Assembly: GCF_900112645.1 (NCBI RefSeq)
Contig: NZ_FOMO01000006.1
Location: 210,586 to 274,585, forward strand
From: Phytopseudomonas straminea
GTDB taxonomy: Bacteria; Pseudomonadota; Gammaproteobacteria; Pseudomonadales; Pseudomonadaceae
Length of the DNA: 64,000 bases
Direction of reading: 5' to 3'
Below, piece by piece: positions 55,857 to 64,000 of this stretch. The translations under genes were made by a program, and so were the position numbers. The notes under the pieces were generated by a model. The model was not told the DNA's origin and did no database searches. It worked only from the letters and a program-made list of their open reading frames with translations. Numbering within the stretch: the first letter of the stretch is position 1; each line of letters starts with the position of its first letter.

Positions 55857-55924
55857 GGGCTAGACGCTCCTGATACAAAAAGAATTAGCCTCTCGACTAA
55901 AGAATCACCAGAGCTCACGGAAAT

Positions 55925-55945
55925 CCGGGCTCAGGAGAGCCGGGC
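55925..55945 (-). promoter_or_regulatory. Leader hairpin of the rpsH transcript
   Basis: GCCCGGCTC and GAGCCCGG flank a three-base loop just downstream of the new promoter and upstream of rpsH. It may be a regulatory leader; binding of S8 would be the simplest idea, but no S8-site core is proved. Confidence 0.4.
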
Positions 55946-55974
55946 ATTCTAGAGACTGATCAAAAATGAATCAA
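55946..55974 (-). promoter_or_regulatory. Sigma-70 promoter upstream of rpsH
   Basis: On the minus strand TTGATT (55974-55969), 17 bases and TAGAAT (55951-55946). The -35 box lies in the right arm of the rpsN terminator. Spacing and boxes are near consensus. Confidence 0.8.
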
Positions 55975-55995
55975 GCCCCAAAAGGGGCTTGATTC
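55968..55995 (-). terminator. Terminator between rpsN and rpsH
   Basis: Perfect 12-pair stem GAATCAAGCCCC / GGGGCTTGATTC with a TTTT loop, followed by ATTTTT on the minus strand. Its downstream arm contains the -35 box TTGATT of the promoter in front of rpsH. Confidence 0.9.
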
Positions 55996-56005
55996 ATATT
56001 GCTTG

Positions 56006-56029
56006 AACGCCGGAGCTAGCTCCGGCGTT
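56006..56029. repeat. 24-bp perfect palindrome after rpsN
   Basis: AACGCCGGAGCT / AGCTCCGGCGTT lies 13 bases after the rpsN stop, before the terminator. It is another strong hairpin in the same gap, perhaps an mRNA 3'-end block or processing signal. Confidence 0.7.
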
Positions 56030-56041
56030 TGCCGCGTCGGC

Positions 56042-56347
56042 TTACCAGCTGGCTTTGACCAGACCCGGTACGTCGCCACGCATGGCTGCTTCACGCAGCT
56101 TGATACGCGACAGACCGAACTTGCGGAATACACCGTGCGGACGACCGGTGATGCGGCAGCGGTTACGCAGACGCGAAGCGCTGGCATCACGAGGTTGCTT
56201 CTGCAGGGCGACGCTGGCTTCCCAACGCGCTTCTGGAGTTGCGTTCTGATCCACGATGATGGCTTTCAGCTCGGCACGCTTTTTGGCGTACTTGGCAACC
56301 GTGCGCTGACGCTTCAGCTCGCGGTTTTTCATGCTCGTCTTGGCCAT
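56042..56347 (-). CDS. rpsN: 30S ribosomal protein S14
   Basis: Protein of 101 residues. MAKTSMKNRELKRQRTVAKY and RCRITGRPHGVFRKFGLSRI are typical of the zinc-free S14 (no CxxC pairs). A longer frame upstream is not used. It lies 13 bases after rplE. Confidence 0.98.
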   Translation of the reverse strand: MAKTSMKNRELKRQRTVAKYAKKRAELKAIIVDQNATPEARWEASVALQKQPRDASASRLRNRCRITGRPHGVFRKFGLSRIKLREAAMRGDVPGLVKASW

Positions 56348-56360
56348 GTTCCTACTCCAA

Positions 56361-56900
56361 TCAGTTGCGGAACGGGAATTTGAAAGCACGCAGCAGAGCG
56401 CGACCTTCATCATCCGTACGGGCAGTGGTGGTCAGGGTGATGTCCAGACCACGCAGCGCATCGATCTTGTCGTAATCGATTTCCGGGAAGATGATCTGCT
56501 CTTTCACGCCCATGCTGTAGTTGCCGCGGCCGTCGAAGGACTTGGCATTCAGGCCGCGGAAGTCACGCACGCGCGGCAGGGAGATGGACAGCAGACGATC
56601 CAGGAACTCGTACATACGCTCGCGACGCAGAGTGACCTTGACGCCAATCGGCCAACCTTCACGAACCTTGAAACCTGCGATCGACTTGCGGGCATGAGTC
56701 ACAACGACTTTCTGACCGGTGATCTTCTCGAGGTCGGCAACGGCGTTCTCGATGACCTTCTTGTCACCGATTGCTTCGCCCAGGCCCATGTTCAGGGTGA
56801 TCTTGGTGATGCGCGGAACTTCCATCACGTTCGCCAGCTTCAGTTCTTCCTTCAGCTTGGGCGCGATTTCCTTCCGGTAAATCTCTTTCAGTCGTGCCAT
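56361..56900 (-). CDS. rplE: 50S ribosomal protein L5
   Basis: 5S rRNA-binding protein of 179 residues. MARLKEIYRKEIAPKLKEEL and GVKEQIIFPEIDYDKIDALR are L5 signatures. It lies 19 bases after rplX. Confidence 0.98.
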   Translation of the reverse strand: MARLKEIYRKEIAPKLKEELKLANVMEVPRITKITLNMGLGEAIGDKKVIENAVADLEKITGQKVVVTHARKSIAGFKVREGWPIGVKVTLRRERMYEFLDRLLSISLPRVRDFRGLNAKSFDGRGNYSMGVKEQIIFPEIDYDKIDALRGLDITLTTTARTDDEGRALLRAFKFPFRN

Positions 56901-56919
56901 GGTATTTACCTACGGATTC

Positions 56920-57234
56920 TCAAGCGCCAACCGGCTTCTGGGTGGACTTGAAGACACGAATTTTCTTGCCGTCTTCGACTTTGAAACCAACACGGTCAGC
57001 CTTGTTGGTTTCGCTGTTGAAGATGGCAACGTTGGAAGCGTGCAGTGGCGCTTCTTTCTCGACGATACCGCCTTGAACGCCCGACATCGGGTTCGGCTTG
57101 GTATGACGCTTCACCAGGTTGATGCCACCGACGACCAGACGGTCGTCAGCGAGAACCTTGAGCACCTTACCGCGCTTACCTTTGTCTTTGCCGGCGATCA
57201 CGATGATCTCGTCGTCACGACGAATCTTTTGCAT
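56920..57234 (-). CDS. rplX: 50S ribosomal protein L24
   Basis: Protein of 104 residues. MQKIRRDDEIIVIAGKDKGK is a KOW domain start. It lies 11 bases after rplN. Confidence 0.98.
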   Translation of the reverse strand: MQKIRRDDEIIVIAGKDKGKRGKVLKVLADDRLVVGGINLVKRHTKPNPMSGVQGGIVEKEAPLHASNVAIFNSETNKADRVGFKVEDGKKIRVFKSTQKPVGA

Positions 57235-57245
57235 GTCGGATCTCC

Positions 57246-57614
57246 TTAAAGCACTTCAGGGGCGAGCGAGACGATCTTCATGAACTTCTCGGTACGCAGT
57301 TCACGGGTCACTGGCCCGAAGATGCGGGTACCGATCGGCTCTTGCTTGTTGTTCAGCAGAACAGCAGCGTTGCCGTCGAAGCGGATGATCGAACCGTCGG
57401 CACGGCGAACGCCGTGACGGGTACGAACGACCACTGCGGTCATGACCTGACCTTTCTTCACTTTACCGCGCGGAATTGCTTCCTTGACGGTGACCTTGAT
57501 GATGTCGCCGATGCCGGCGTAGCGACGATGCGAACCGCCCAACACCTTGATGCACATGACACGACGTGCACCGCTGTTGTCAGCCACATCGAGCATGGAT
57601 TGAGTCTGAATCAT
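57246..57614 (-). CDS. rplN: 50S ribosomal protein L14
   Basis: Protein of 122 residues. MIQTQSMLDVADNSGARRVM is the conserved start. A 23-bp gap separates it from rpsQ. Confidence 0.98.
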   Translation of the reverse strand: MIQTQSMLDVADNSGARRVMCIKVLGGSHRRYAGIGDIIKVTVKEAIPRGKVKKGQVMTAVVVRTRHGVRRADGSIIRFDGNAAVLLNNKQEPIGTRIFGPVTRELRTEKFMKIVSLAPEVL

Positions 57615-57637
57615 AAAATTTCTCCGACCCTTAGCTC

Positions 57638-57904
57638 TTAGACTTCGACGGCGCGTTCGACGACTTCAACCAGAGCCCAGGACTTGGTCTTGGACTGCGG
57701 ACGGGTTTCACGGATGGAAACCTTGTCGCCGATCTTGCACTGGTTGGATTCGTCGTGAGCGTGCAGCTTGGTCAAACGCTTGACGTATTTACCGTAGATC
57801 GGGTGCTTGACGCGACGCTCGATCAGAACGGTGATGGTCTTGTCCATCTTGTCGCTGACGACGCGGCCGGTCAGCGTACGGACTGTTTTTTCAACTTCGG
57901 CCAT
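57638..57904 (-). CDS. rpsQ: 30S ribosomal protein S17
   Basis: Protein of 88 residues. MAEVEKTVRTLTGRVVSDKM and ETRPQSKTKSWALVEVVERA are typical. The second of two close ATGs was chosen (two residues shorter), as this gives the common S17 start. It is two bases after rpmC. Confidence 0.97.
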   Translation of the reverse strand: MAEVEKTVRTLTGRVVSDKMDKTITVLIERRVKHPIYGKYVKRLTKLHAHDESNQCKIGDKVSIRETRPQSKTKSWALVEVVERAVEV

Positions 57905-57906
57905 GA

Positions 57907-58098
57907 TCACTTACCTGCCTGCTGGTTGAGCACAGTTTTCACACGAGCGATGTCGCGCTTAACTTGCGAGAGCAGGTGAGACTGCCCCAACTGGCCAGTT
58001 GCTTTCTGCATGCGCAGATTGAACTGGTCGCGCAGCAGGCCGAGCAGTTGCTCGTTCAGCTGCTCTGCGTTTTTTTCACGAAGTTCTTTCGCTTTCAT
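57907..58098 (-). CDS. rpmC: 50S ribosomal protein L29
   Basis: Protein of 63 residues. MKAKELREKNAEQLNEQLLG and the coiled helices are typical L29. ATG shares its A with the rplP stop (TGATG), so the two are translationally coupled; a GTG three bases upstream is the only other option. Confidence 0.97.
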   Translation of the reverse strand: MKAKELREKNAEQLNEQLLGLLRDQFNLRMQKATGQLGQSHLLSQVKRDIARVKTVLNQQAGK

Positions 58099-58511
58099 CA
58101 CATCACCGTCCGTTTAACAAAGGTGGTGGCGAGCGGCAGCTTTGCAGCAGCCAGGGCGAAAGCCTCACGCGCCAGCTCTTCGGAAACGCCTTCGATCTCG
58201 TACAGGACCTTGCCTGGCTGGATCTGGGCTACCCAATATTCAACGCCACCCTTACCTTTACCCATACGCACCTCGAGAGGCTTCTTGGTAACCGGCTTGT
58301 CCGGGAAAACGCGAATCCAGATCTTCCCGCCACGCTTAACGTGACGAGTCAGAGCACGACGAGCGGACTCGATCTGACGGGCGGTGAGACGACCGCGGGC
58401 AACGGACTTCAGCGCGAACTCGCCGAAGCTGACCTTGCTACCGCGCTGAGCCAGACCACGGTTGTGGCCGGTCATCTGCTTGCGGAACTTCGTACGCTTT
58501 GGTTGCAACAT
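58098..58511 (-). CDS. rplP: 50S ribosomal protein L16
   Basis: Protein of 137 residues. MLQPKRTKFRKQMTGHNRGL and GKIWIRVFPDKPVTKKPLEV are typical L16. It lies 12 bases after rpsC. Confidence 0.98.
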   Translation of the reverse strand: MLQPKRTKFRKQMTGHNRGLAQRGSKVSFGEFALKSVARGRLTARQIESARRALTRHVKRGGKIWIRVFPDKPVTKKPLEVRMGKGKGGVEYWVAQIQPGKVLYEIEGVSEELAREAFALAAAKLPLATTFVKRTVM

Positions 58512-58523
58512 GATGCGTACTCC

Positions 58524-59210
58524 TTATTTCTTAGCAGCTTTACGAGGCGCAGGTGCTTGCGGCTTCAGCTCTTCATGGCGGCCACCGATGACCTCGCCCT
58601 TGAAGATCCAAACCTTCACACCGATCACACCGTAAGTGGTGTGCGCTTCGTAGGTGGCATAGTCAATGTCAGCGCGCAGGGTGTGCAACGGCACACGACC
58701 TTCGCGGTACCACTCGGTACGTGCGATTTCCGCACCGCCGAGACGACCACTCACCTGGATCTTGATGCCCTTGGCACCAATACGCATGGCGTTCTGTACA
58801 GCGCGCTTCATGGCGCGACGGAACATAACGCGACGCTCCAGCTGCTGAGCTACGCTCTGCGCAACCAGCATACCGTCGAGCTCCGGCTTGCGGATCTCTT
58901 CGATATTGATGTGCACTGGCACACCCATTTGCTTGGTCAGGTCCTGACGCAGCTTCTCAACATCTTCACCTTTCTTGCCGATCACGATGCCGGGACGAGC
59001 GGTGTGGATGGTGATGCGTGCGGTTTGGGCCGGACGAGCGATGTCGACACGGCTTACGGACGCGCTTTTTAGTTTGTCGAGGAGATACTCACGCACCTTC
59101 AGATCAGCGAACAGGTAGTCCGCATAAGTCCGGCCGTCTGCGTACCAGACGGAGGTGTGATCCTTGACGATTCCCAGGCGAATGCCAGTGGGATGTACTT
59201 TCTGACCCAT
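58524..59210 (-). CDS. rpsC: 30S ribosomal protein S3
   Basis: Protein of 228 residues. MGQKVHPTGIRLGIVKDHTS opens it and GIVIGKKGEDVEKLRQDLTK is the KH motif. The longer reading frame upstream overlaps rplV and is not used. Confidence 0.98.
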   Translation of the reverse strand: MGQKVHPTGIRLGIVKDHTSVWYADGRTYADYLFADLKVREYLLDKLKSASVSRVDIARPAQTARITIHTARPGIVIGKKGEDVEKLRQDLTKQMGVPVHINIEEIRKPELDGMLVAQSVAQQLERRVMFRRAMKRAVQNAMRIGAKGIKIQVSGRLGGAEIARTEWYREGRVPLHTLRADIDYATYEAHTTYGVIGVKVWIFKGEVIGGRHEELKPQAPAPRKAAKK

Positions 59211-59223
59211 CTGATCGACTCCG

Positions 59224-59556
59224 TTACTTGTCCGCAACCTTGACAGTGATATGGCAAGACCGCTTGACGATGCGATCAGCGCGGCCTTTGGCACGCGGCA
59301 TGATGCGCTTCAGCGAACGCCCTTCGTTGACGAAAACGGTGCTGACCTTCAGGTCATCAACGTCGGCGCCTTCGTTGTGCTCGGCGTTGGCCACAGCCGA
59401 CTCCAGCACTTTCTTCATGATTTCCGCGGCTTTCTTACTGCTGAAAGCCAGCAGGTTGAGCGCTTCGCCCACCTTCTTCCCGCGGATCTGGTCGGCGACC
59501 AAGCGGGCTTTCTGGGCGGAGATGCGAGCGCCCGACAACTTAGCGGCTACTTCCAT
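59224..59556 (-). CDS. rplV: 50S ribosomal protein L22
   Basis: Protein of 110 residues; the extended beta hairpin near the C-terminus ([20 protein letters not shown]) reaches the exit tunnel. [20 protein letters not shown] is the start. It lies 13 bases before rpsC. Confidence 0.98.
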
Positions 59557-59567
59557 TTCCTTACCCC

Positions 59568-59843
59568 TTAACGCTTGGCTTTCTTGTCAGCCACGTGCCC
59601 ACGATAAGTGCGGGTACCGGCGAACTCGCCCAGTTTGTGGCCGACCATGTCTTCGTTCACCAGAACGGGGACGTGTTGACGACCGTTATGCACGGCGATG
59701 GTCAGACCGACCATCTGCGGCAGAATCATCGAACGACGCGACCAGGTTTTAACCGGCTTGCGATCGTTCTTTTCTGCTGCCACTTCGACCTTCTTCAGTA
59801 GGTGAAGATCGATAAAAGGACCTTTTTTCAGAGAACGTGGCAC
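59568..59843 (-). CDS. rpsS: 30S ribosomal protein S19
   Basis: Protein of 91 residues, [20 protein letters not shown] and [17 protein letters not shown]. It lies 11 bases before rplV. Confidence 0.98.
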
Positions 59844-59859
59844 TGTCGTATCCCTCTAG

Positions 59860-60684
59860 TTACTTGCGACGACGGACGATCATGTTGTCGGTGCGTTTGT
59901 TACCACGAGTCTTCGCGCCCTTAGTCGGGAAGCCCCATGGAGACACCGGATGACGACCACCAGAGGTACGACCTTCACCACCACCGTGTGGGTGGTCGAC
60001 CGGGTTCATGGCAACACCACGAACGGTCGGGCGAACGCCACGCCAGCGCTTGGCACCAGCTTTACCCAGCGAACGCAGGCTGTGCTCGGAGTTCGAGACT
60101 TCGCCCAGGGTCGCGCGGCATTCGGCCAGCACTTTACGCATTTCACCGCTGCGCAGACGCAGGGTGACGTAGACACCTTCACGAGCGATCAGCTGAGCCG
60201 AAGCACCAGCGGAACGAGCGATCTGAGCACCTTTGCCCGGCTTCAGCTCGATACCGTGAACGGTCGAACCCACCGGAATGTTACGCAGCGGCAGGCTGTT
60301 GCCGGCCTTGATTGGCGCCATCGAACCTGCAACCAGCTGATCGCCGGCGCTCACACCTTTCGGTGCGATGATGTAACGACGCTCACCGTCGGCGTATTTC
60401 AGCAGAGCGATGTGCGCGGTACGGTTCGGGTCATATTCAACGCGCTCGACAGTGGCAGGAATGCCATCTTTGTCGTTGCGACGAAAATCGACCAGACGGT
60501 AATGCTGCTTGTGACCACCACCGATATGACGGGTGGTGATACGGCCGTTGTTGTTACGACCGCCAGACTTCGACTTCTTCTCGAGCAGTGGAGCATGAGG
60601 AGCGCCTTTGTGCAGCTCCTGATTGACCACCTTGACCACAAAACGGCGGCCCGCGGAAGTCGGTTTGCATTTAACGATTGCCAT
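59860..60684 (-). CDS. rplB: 50S ribosomal protein L2
   Basis: Protein of 274 residues near the peptidyl transferase centre. MAIVKCKPTSAGRRFVVKVV starts it, and VDHPHGGGEGRTSGGRHPVS, including the functionally important His, is present. Confidence 0.98.
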   Translation of the reverse strand: MAIVKCKPTSAGRRFVVKVVNQELHKGAPHAPLLEKKSKSGGRNNNGRITTRHIGGGHKQHYRLVDFRRNDKDGIPATVERVEYDPNRTAHIALLKYADGERRYIIAPKGVSAGDQLVAGSMAPIKAGNSLPLRNIPVGSTVHGIELKPGKGAQIARSAGASAQLIAREGVYVTLRLRSGEMRKVLAECRATLGEVSNSEHSLRSLGKAGAKRWRGVRPTVRGVAMNPVDHPHGGGEGRTSGGRHPVSPWGFPTKGAKTRGNKRTDNMIVRRRK

Positions 60685-60698
60685 GATGCACCCCTTCC

Positions 60699-61001
60699 TT
60701 ACTCAGCACTGCTGGTGGCGAAATCGAGATCCTGGCCTGGCTGAAGGGAGATGATCGCCTTCTTCCAGTCGTTACGCTTGCCCAGACCGCGAGCGGTGCG
60801 CTTGCTCTTGCCCAGAACGTTCTGGGTAGTGACATGCTGAACCTTCACGCTGAACAGGCTTTCGACGGCCTTCTTGATTTCCAGCTTGGTTGCGTCAGTC
60901 GCAACTTTGAAAACGAACTGGCTTTTCTTGTCTGCCAGAGTCGTGGCCTTCTCGGAGATGTGCGGGCCAAGCAGCACTTTGAATACGCGTTCCTGGTTCA
61001 T
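60699..61001 (-). CDS. rplW: 50S ribosomal protein L23
   Basis: Protein of 100 residues at the exit tunnel. MNQERVFKVLLGPHISEKAT is the start; it overlaps the rplD stop by four bases (ATGA). Confidence 0.98.
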   Translation of the reverse strand: MNQERVFKVLLGPHISEKATTLADKKSQFVFKVATDATKLEIKKAVESLFSVKVQHVTTQNVLGKSKRTARGLGKRNDWKKAIISLQPGQDLDFATSSAE

Positions 61002-61600
61002 CCCAGCAGCTCCTCGAATTTCTTCACGGCAGAAACGGTAACCAGTACCTTTTCATACGCGATCAGACTGACCGGATCGGAACCTTGCACGTCACGAACG
61101 TCGACGTGTGGCAGGTTGCGAGCAGCCAGGTACAGATTTTGATCTACGGCGTCGGAGACGATCAGAACGTCGCTCAGACCCAGACCATTCAGCTTGCCCA
61201 GCAGCTCTTTGGTTTTCGGAGCTTCGACAGCGAAGTCTTCAACCACTACCAGACGGTCGCTACGGACCAGCTCAGCAAGAATCGAACGGATCGCAGCGCG
61301 ATACATCTTCTTGTTCAGCTTCTGATCATGGTTCTGCGGACGTGCTGCGAAGGTCACACCACCGCCACGCCAGATCGGACCACGGGAAGTACCAGCACGC
61401 GCACGGCCAGTACCCTTCTGACGCCACGGGCGCTTACCGCCACCGGAAACGTCGGAACGAGTCTTCTGCTGCTTGCTGCCCTGACGGCCGCCAGCCATGT
61501 AGGCGACGACAGCTTGGTGAACCAGGGTCTCGTTGTAGTCGCCACCGAAAGTCGCATCGGAGACTTCGATCGCTTGAGCGCCATTTACATTTAATTGCAT
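60998..61600 (-). CDS. rplD: 50S ribosomal protein L4
   Basis: Protein of 200 residues; in enteric bacteria it also controls the S10 operon. The exit-tunnel loop is VSGGGKRPWRQKGTGRARAG. It lies 12 bases after rplC. Confidence 0.98.
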   Translation of the reverse strand: MQLNVNGAQAIEVSDATFGGDYNETLVHQAVVAYMAGGRQGSKQQKTRSDVSGGGKRPWRQKGTGRARAGTSRGPIWRGGGVTFAARPQNHDQKLNKKMYRAAIRSILAELVRSDRLVVVEDFAVEAPKTKELLGKLNGLGLSDVLIVSDAVDQNLYLAARNLPHVDVRDVQGSDPVSLIAYEKVLVTVSAVKKFEELLG

Positions 61601-61612
61601 GTCAGCTTCCCC

Positions 61613-62248
61613 TTAACCGCGAGCCTTGGCAGCCGGACGCACAACCAGGTTGCCGCCAGTAGCGCCAGGAACGGCACCCTTGACCAGCAGCAGGTTGCGT
61701 TCAGCATCCACGCGCACTACTTCCAGGGACTGCACAGTCACGCGCTCAGCACCCATGTGACCGGACATTTTCTTGCCCTTGAATACACGGCCCGGCGTCT
61801 GGCACTGGCCAATCGAACCCGGAACGCGGTGGGACACGGAGTTACCGTGGGTATTGTCTTGGCCGCGGAAGTTCCAACGCTTGATGGTACCGGCGAAGCC
61901 TTTACCTTTGGACTGACCGGTCACGTCGACCAGTTGACCAGCTTGGAAGATTTCAGCGTTGATCAGATCGCCAGCCTGGTAGTCGCCTTCTTCAAGACGG
62001 AATTCCAGAACGGTACGACCTGCCGCGACGTTCGCCTTGGCGAAGTGACCGGCTTGAGCCTTGCTGACACGAGAAACGCGACGCTCGCCGACAGTGACTT
62101 GCACTGCACGATAGCCATCGGACTCCTCAGTTTTGAACTGGGTGACGCGATTCGGCTCGATCTCAATGACCGTAACCGGAATGGAGACACCTTCTTCGGT
62201 GAAAATGCGGGTCATGCCGCACTTACGACCGACTACACCAATAGTCAT
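61613..62248 (-). CDS. rplC: 50S ribosomal protein L3
   Basis: Protein of 211 residues. MTIGVVGRKCGMTRIFTEEG and FAGTIKRWNFRGQDNTHGNS mark L3, with the Gln that PrmB may methylate in the second stretch. An 82-bp gap separates it from rpsJ. Confidence 0.98.
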   Translation of the reverse strand: MTIGVVGRKCGMTRIFTEEGVSIPVTVIEIEPNRVTQFKTEESDGYRAVQVTVGERRVSRVSKAQAGHFAKANVAAGRTVLEFRLEEGDYQAGDLINAEIFQAGQLVDVTGQSKGKGFAGTIKRWNFRGQDNTHGNSVSHRVPGSIGQCQTPGRVFKGKKMSGHMGAERVTVQSLEVVRVDAERNLLLVKGAVPGATGGNLVVRPAAKARG

Positions 62249-62330
62249 GTTGTAACCTCATGAGTGTACGGGGCTTTCACCCGCTATGGCCGCCCATTTC
62301 AGAGCGTTACACGACTAAAACCGCCAGGTT

Positions 62331-62642
62331 TTAGCCGAGGCTGATCTGCACTTCCACGCCAGCCGCAAGATCGAGCTTCATAAGAGCATCAACGGTTTTA
62401 TCCGTTGGCTGGACGATGTCCAGCACGCGCTTATGAGTGCGGATTTCGTACTGATCGCGAGCGTCTTTGTTGACGTGTGGCGAAGTCAGAACGGTGAACC
62501 GCTCTTTGCGAGTTGGCAGAGGAATCGGACCACGCACCTGAGCACCAGTACGTTTCGCGGTTTCCACGATTTCCTGGGTTGATTGATCGATCAGGCGATG
62601 GTCAAAAGCCTTCAACCGTATACGGATTTGTTGGTTTTGCAT
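62331..62642 (-). CDS. rpsJ: 30S ribosomal protein S10 (NusE)
   Basis: Protein of 103 residues, first of the S10 operon. MQNQQIRIRLKAFDHRLIDQ starts it. S10 also pairs with NusB (encoded at 25819) on boxA. A longer frame upstream is the leader, not coding. Confidence 0.98.
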   Translation of the reverse strand: MQNQQIRIRLKAFDHRLIDQSTQEIVETAKRTGAQVRGPIPLPTRKERFTVLTSPHVNKDARDQYEIRTHKRVLDIVQPTDKTVDALMKLDLAAGVEVQISLG

Positions 62643-62674
62643 TTTGACCTCAGATTCCAAGCTGCGATTCCCAG

Positions 62675-62699
62675 TTAACGGACGCAATACGCCCGTTAA
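62675..62699 (-). promoter_or_regulatory. Hairpin in the rpsJ leader
   Basis: TTAACGG and CCGTTAA enclose an 11-base loop inside the 70-base leader between the S10 promoter and rpsJ. It could be part of an autoregulatory leader. Confidence 0.4.
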
Positions 62700-62710
62700 A
62701 AGGAGGCGTG

Positions 62711-62739
62711 ATTCTATAGACGCCCCCAGGGAGTGTCAA
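62711..62739 (-). promoter_or_regulatory. Sigma-70 promoter of the S10 operon
   Basis: On the minus strand TTGACA (62739-62734), 17 bases, then TAGAAT (62716-62711). The boxes are near consensus; the start is about 70 bases before rpsJ. Confidence 0.9.
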
Positions 62740-62777
62740 CCCGGTTAGAAAATAACCAGCAGATATCTTCCACCCAT

Positions 62778-62808
62778 AAAAAAGCCCCCGCTGGGCGGGG
62801 GCTTTTTT
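62778..62808 (-). terminator. Terminator of tuf
   Basis: AAAAAAGCCCCCG / CGGGGGCTTTTTT, perfect stem with A and T tracts, 17 bases after the tuf stop. It separates the tuf transcript from the S10 promoter. Confidence 0.95.
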
Positions 62809-62824
62809 GGATCAGATCAATCGA

Positions 62825-64000
62825 TTACTCGACGATCTTGGCAACCACGCCAGCACCAACGGTACGACCACCTTCGCGAATTGCGAAGCGCAGGCCGTCT
62901 TCCATGGCGATCGGCTTGATCAGGGTGACAACCATTTTGATGTTGTCGCCCGGCATTACCATCTCAACGCCTTCCGGCAGTTCGCACGAACCGGTTACGT
63001 CAGTGGTACGGAAGTAGAACTGCGGACGGTAGCCCTTGAAGAACGGAGTGTGACGACCACCTTCTTCTTTGGACAGAACGTACACTTCAGCTTCGAACTT
63101 GGTGTGCGGCTTGATGGTGCCCGGCTTGGCCAGAACCTGACCACGCTCTACGTCGTCACGCTTGGTGCCGCGCAGCAGAACGCCACAGTTCTCACCAGCA
63201 CGACCTTCGTCGAGCAGCTTGCGGAACATCTCGACACCGGTGCAGGTGGTCTTGGTGGTAGCACGCAGACCAACGATCTCGATTTCTTCCTGGATCTTGA
63301 CGATACCGCGCTCTACACGACCGGTAACTACAGTACCGCGGCCGGAGATCGAGAATACGTCTTCGATCGGCATCAGGAACGGACGGTCGATAGCACGAAC
63401 CGGCTCGGGGATGTAAGTATCCAGAGTCTCGACGAGTTTCTTGACGGCAGTGGTGCCCATCTCGTTGTCGTCCTGACCGTTCAGAGCCATCAGCGCCGAA
63501 CCGATGATGATCGGAGTGTCGTCGCCCGGGAAGTCGTAGGTGCTCAGCAGGTCACGAACTTCCATCTCGACCAGCTCCAGCAGCTCAGCGTCGTCAACCA
63601 TGTCAGCCTTGTTCAGGAAGACAACGATGTACGGAACGCCTACCTGACGGGACAGCAGGATGTGCTCACGGGTTTGCGGCATCGGACCATCAGCGGCCGA
63701 GCAAACCAGGATCGCGCCGTCCATCTGGGCAGCACCGGTGATCATGTTCTTGACGTAGTCAGCGTGACCCGGGCAGTCAACGTGCGCGTAGTGACGAATG
63801 TTGGAATCGTACTCTACGTGTGCAGTGTTGATGGTGATACCACGAGCCTTCTCTTCCGGAGCGCTGTCGATCTTGTCGAAGTCGACGCGAGCCGAGCCGA
63901 ATACTTCGGAGCAGACGCGAGTCAGAGCAGCGGTCAGAGTGGTTTTGCCATGGTCAACGTGACCAATGGTGCCAACGTTGACGTGCGGTTTGTTACGTTC
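62825..64000 (-). CDS. tuf: Elongation factor Tu, 5' end cut by the window
   Basis: 391 residues are present; the usual length is 397, so only the first six residues lie beyond the edge. GHVDHGKTTLTAAL (G1), DCPGHADYVKN (G3) and NKADMVDD (G4) are visible. The position before rpsJ matches tufA in pseudomonads. Confidence 0.98.
   Translation of the reverse strand, partial: ERNKPHVNVGTIGHVDHGKTTLTAALTRVCSEVFGSARVDFDKIDSAPEEKARGITINTAHVEYDSNIRHYAHVDCPGHADYVKNMITGAAQMDGAILVCSAADGPMPQTREHILLSRQVGVPYIVVFLNKADMVDDAELLELVEMEVRDLLSTYDFPGDDTPIIIGSALMALNGQDDNEMGTTAVKKLVETLDTYIPEPVRAIDRPFLMPIEDVFSISGRGTVVTGRVERGIVKIQEEIEIVGLRATTKTTCTGVEMFRKLLDEGRAGENCGVLLRGTKRDDVERGQVLAKPGTIKPHTKFEAEVYVLSKEEGGRHTPFFKGYRPQFYFRTTDVTGSCELPEGVEMVMPGDNIKMVVTLIKPIAMEDGLRFAIREGGRTVGAGVVAKIVE

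Overview
The window is chromosomal DNA from a Pseudomonas species that is probably not P. aeruginosa. It is GC-rich. The gene order from rpsJ to rplQ is the standard Pseudomonas S10-spc-alpha ribosomal order. The other blocks (rep-xpt-cytC5-dadX-dadA-lrp-kauB; nusB-rib-nrdR; ssb-uvrA-ferritin) are the ones I know from P. aeruginosa, but katG and a second lumazine synthase are present where P. aeruginosa, as I recall it, has katA and nothing. No tRNA, rRNA, CRISPR array, prophage or transposase gene was found. The mobile-DNA content is small palindromic repeats only: REP pairs, a MITE-like repeat and a structured palindrome.

Layout. 1-2029: the 3' end of rep, a UPF0158 protein and xpt. 2013-9472: an acetyl-CoA hydrolase-type CoA transferase, cytochrome c5 and the alanine catabolism group (XRE-cupin regulator, dadX, a Rid protein, dadA, divergent lrp), plus a YkgJ-type protein. 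9625-17821: a PuuB-like amine oxidase, a DUF1127 protein, a MocR-type regulator, a lipoprotein phospholipase D, an MFS carrier, kauB and a cupin protein. This block looks like amine, polyamine and alanine use. 17867-21308: a four-gene osmoprotectant ABC transporter. 21617-24307: an NhaP-type antiporter, a retropepsin-like protease and a solute-binding protein. 24322-31363: pgpA-thiL-nusB-ribH-ribBA-ribE-ribH2 behind an FMN riboswitch, then ribD and nrdR. 31512-37521: a lipoprotein, a methyltransferase, a YbbN/CnoX-type thioredoxin and a zinc-linked cluster with a Zur-like box. 37643-40909: oprG, two sugar-nucleotide genes and a VanZ-like protein. 40964-48785: ssb, MFS, uvrA, ftnA and katG. 48957-64000: the ribosomal protein superoperon on the minus strand, from the alpha operon back to tuf, which is cut at its 5' end by the window edge.

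The most interesting signals are non-coding. The FMN riboswitch in front of ribH2 has its variable arm filled by a palindrome of about 145 bp. A relative of that palindrome lies beside the XRE-cupin gene at 4838-4995, and the two copies carry compensatory changes in their arms, as expected for a conserved hairpin. A second family of about 200 bp flanks ribD (29571-29766) and the ybbN region (33550-33780), with conserved ends but different REP cores. Inside the ribosomal superoperon, two intergenic gaps (rpsN|rpsH and rpmJ|rpsM) have a terminator hairpin whose end runs into the -35 box of a good sigma-70 promoter, which would divide the long operon into separately started units.
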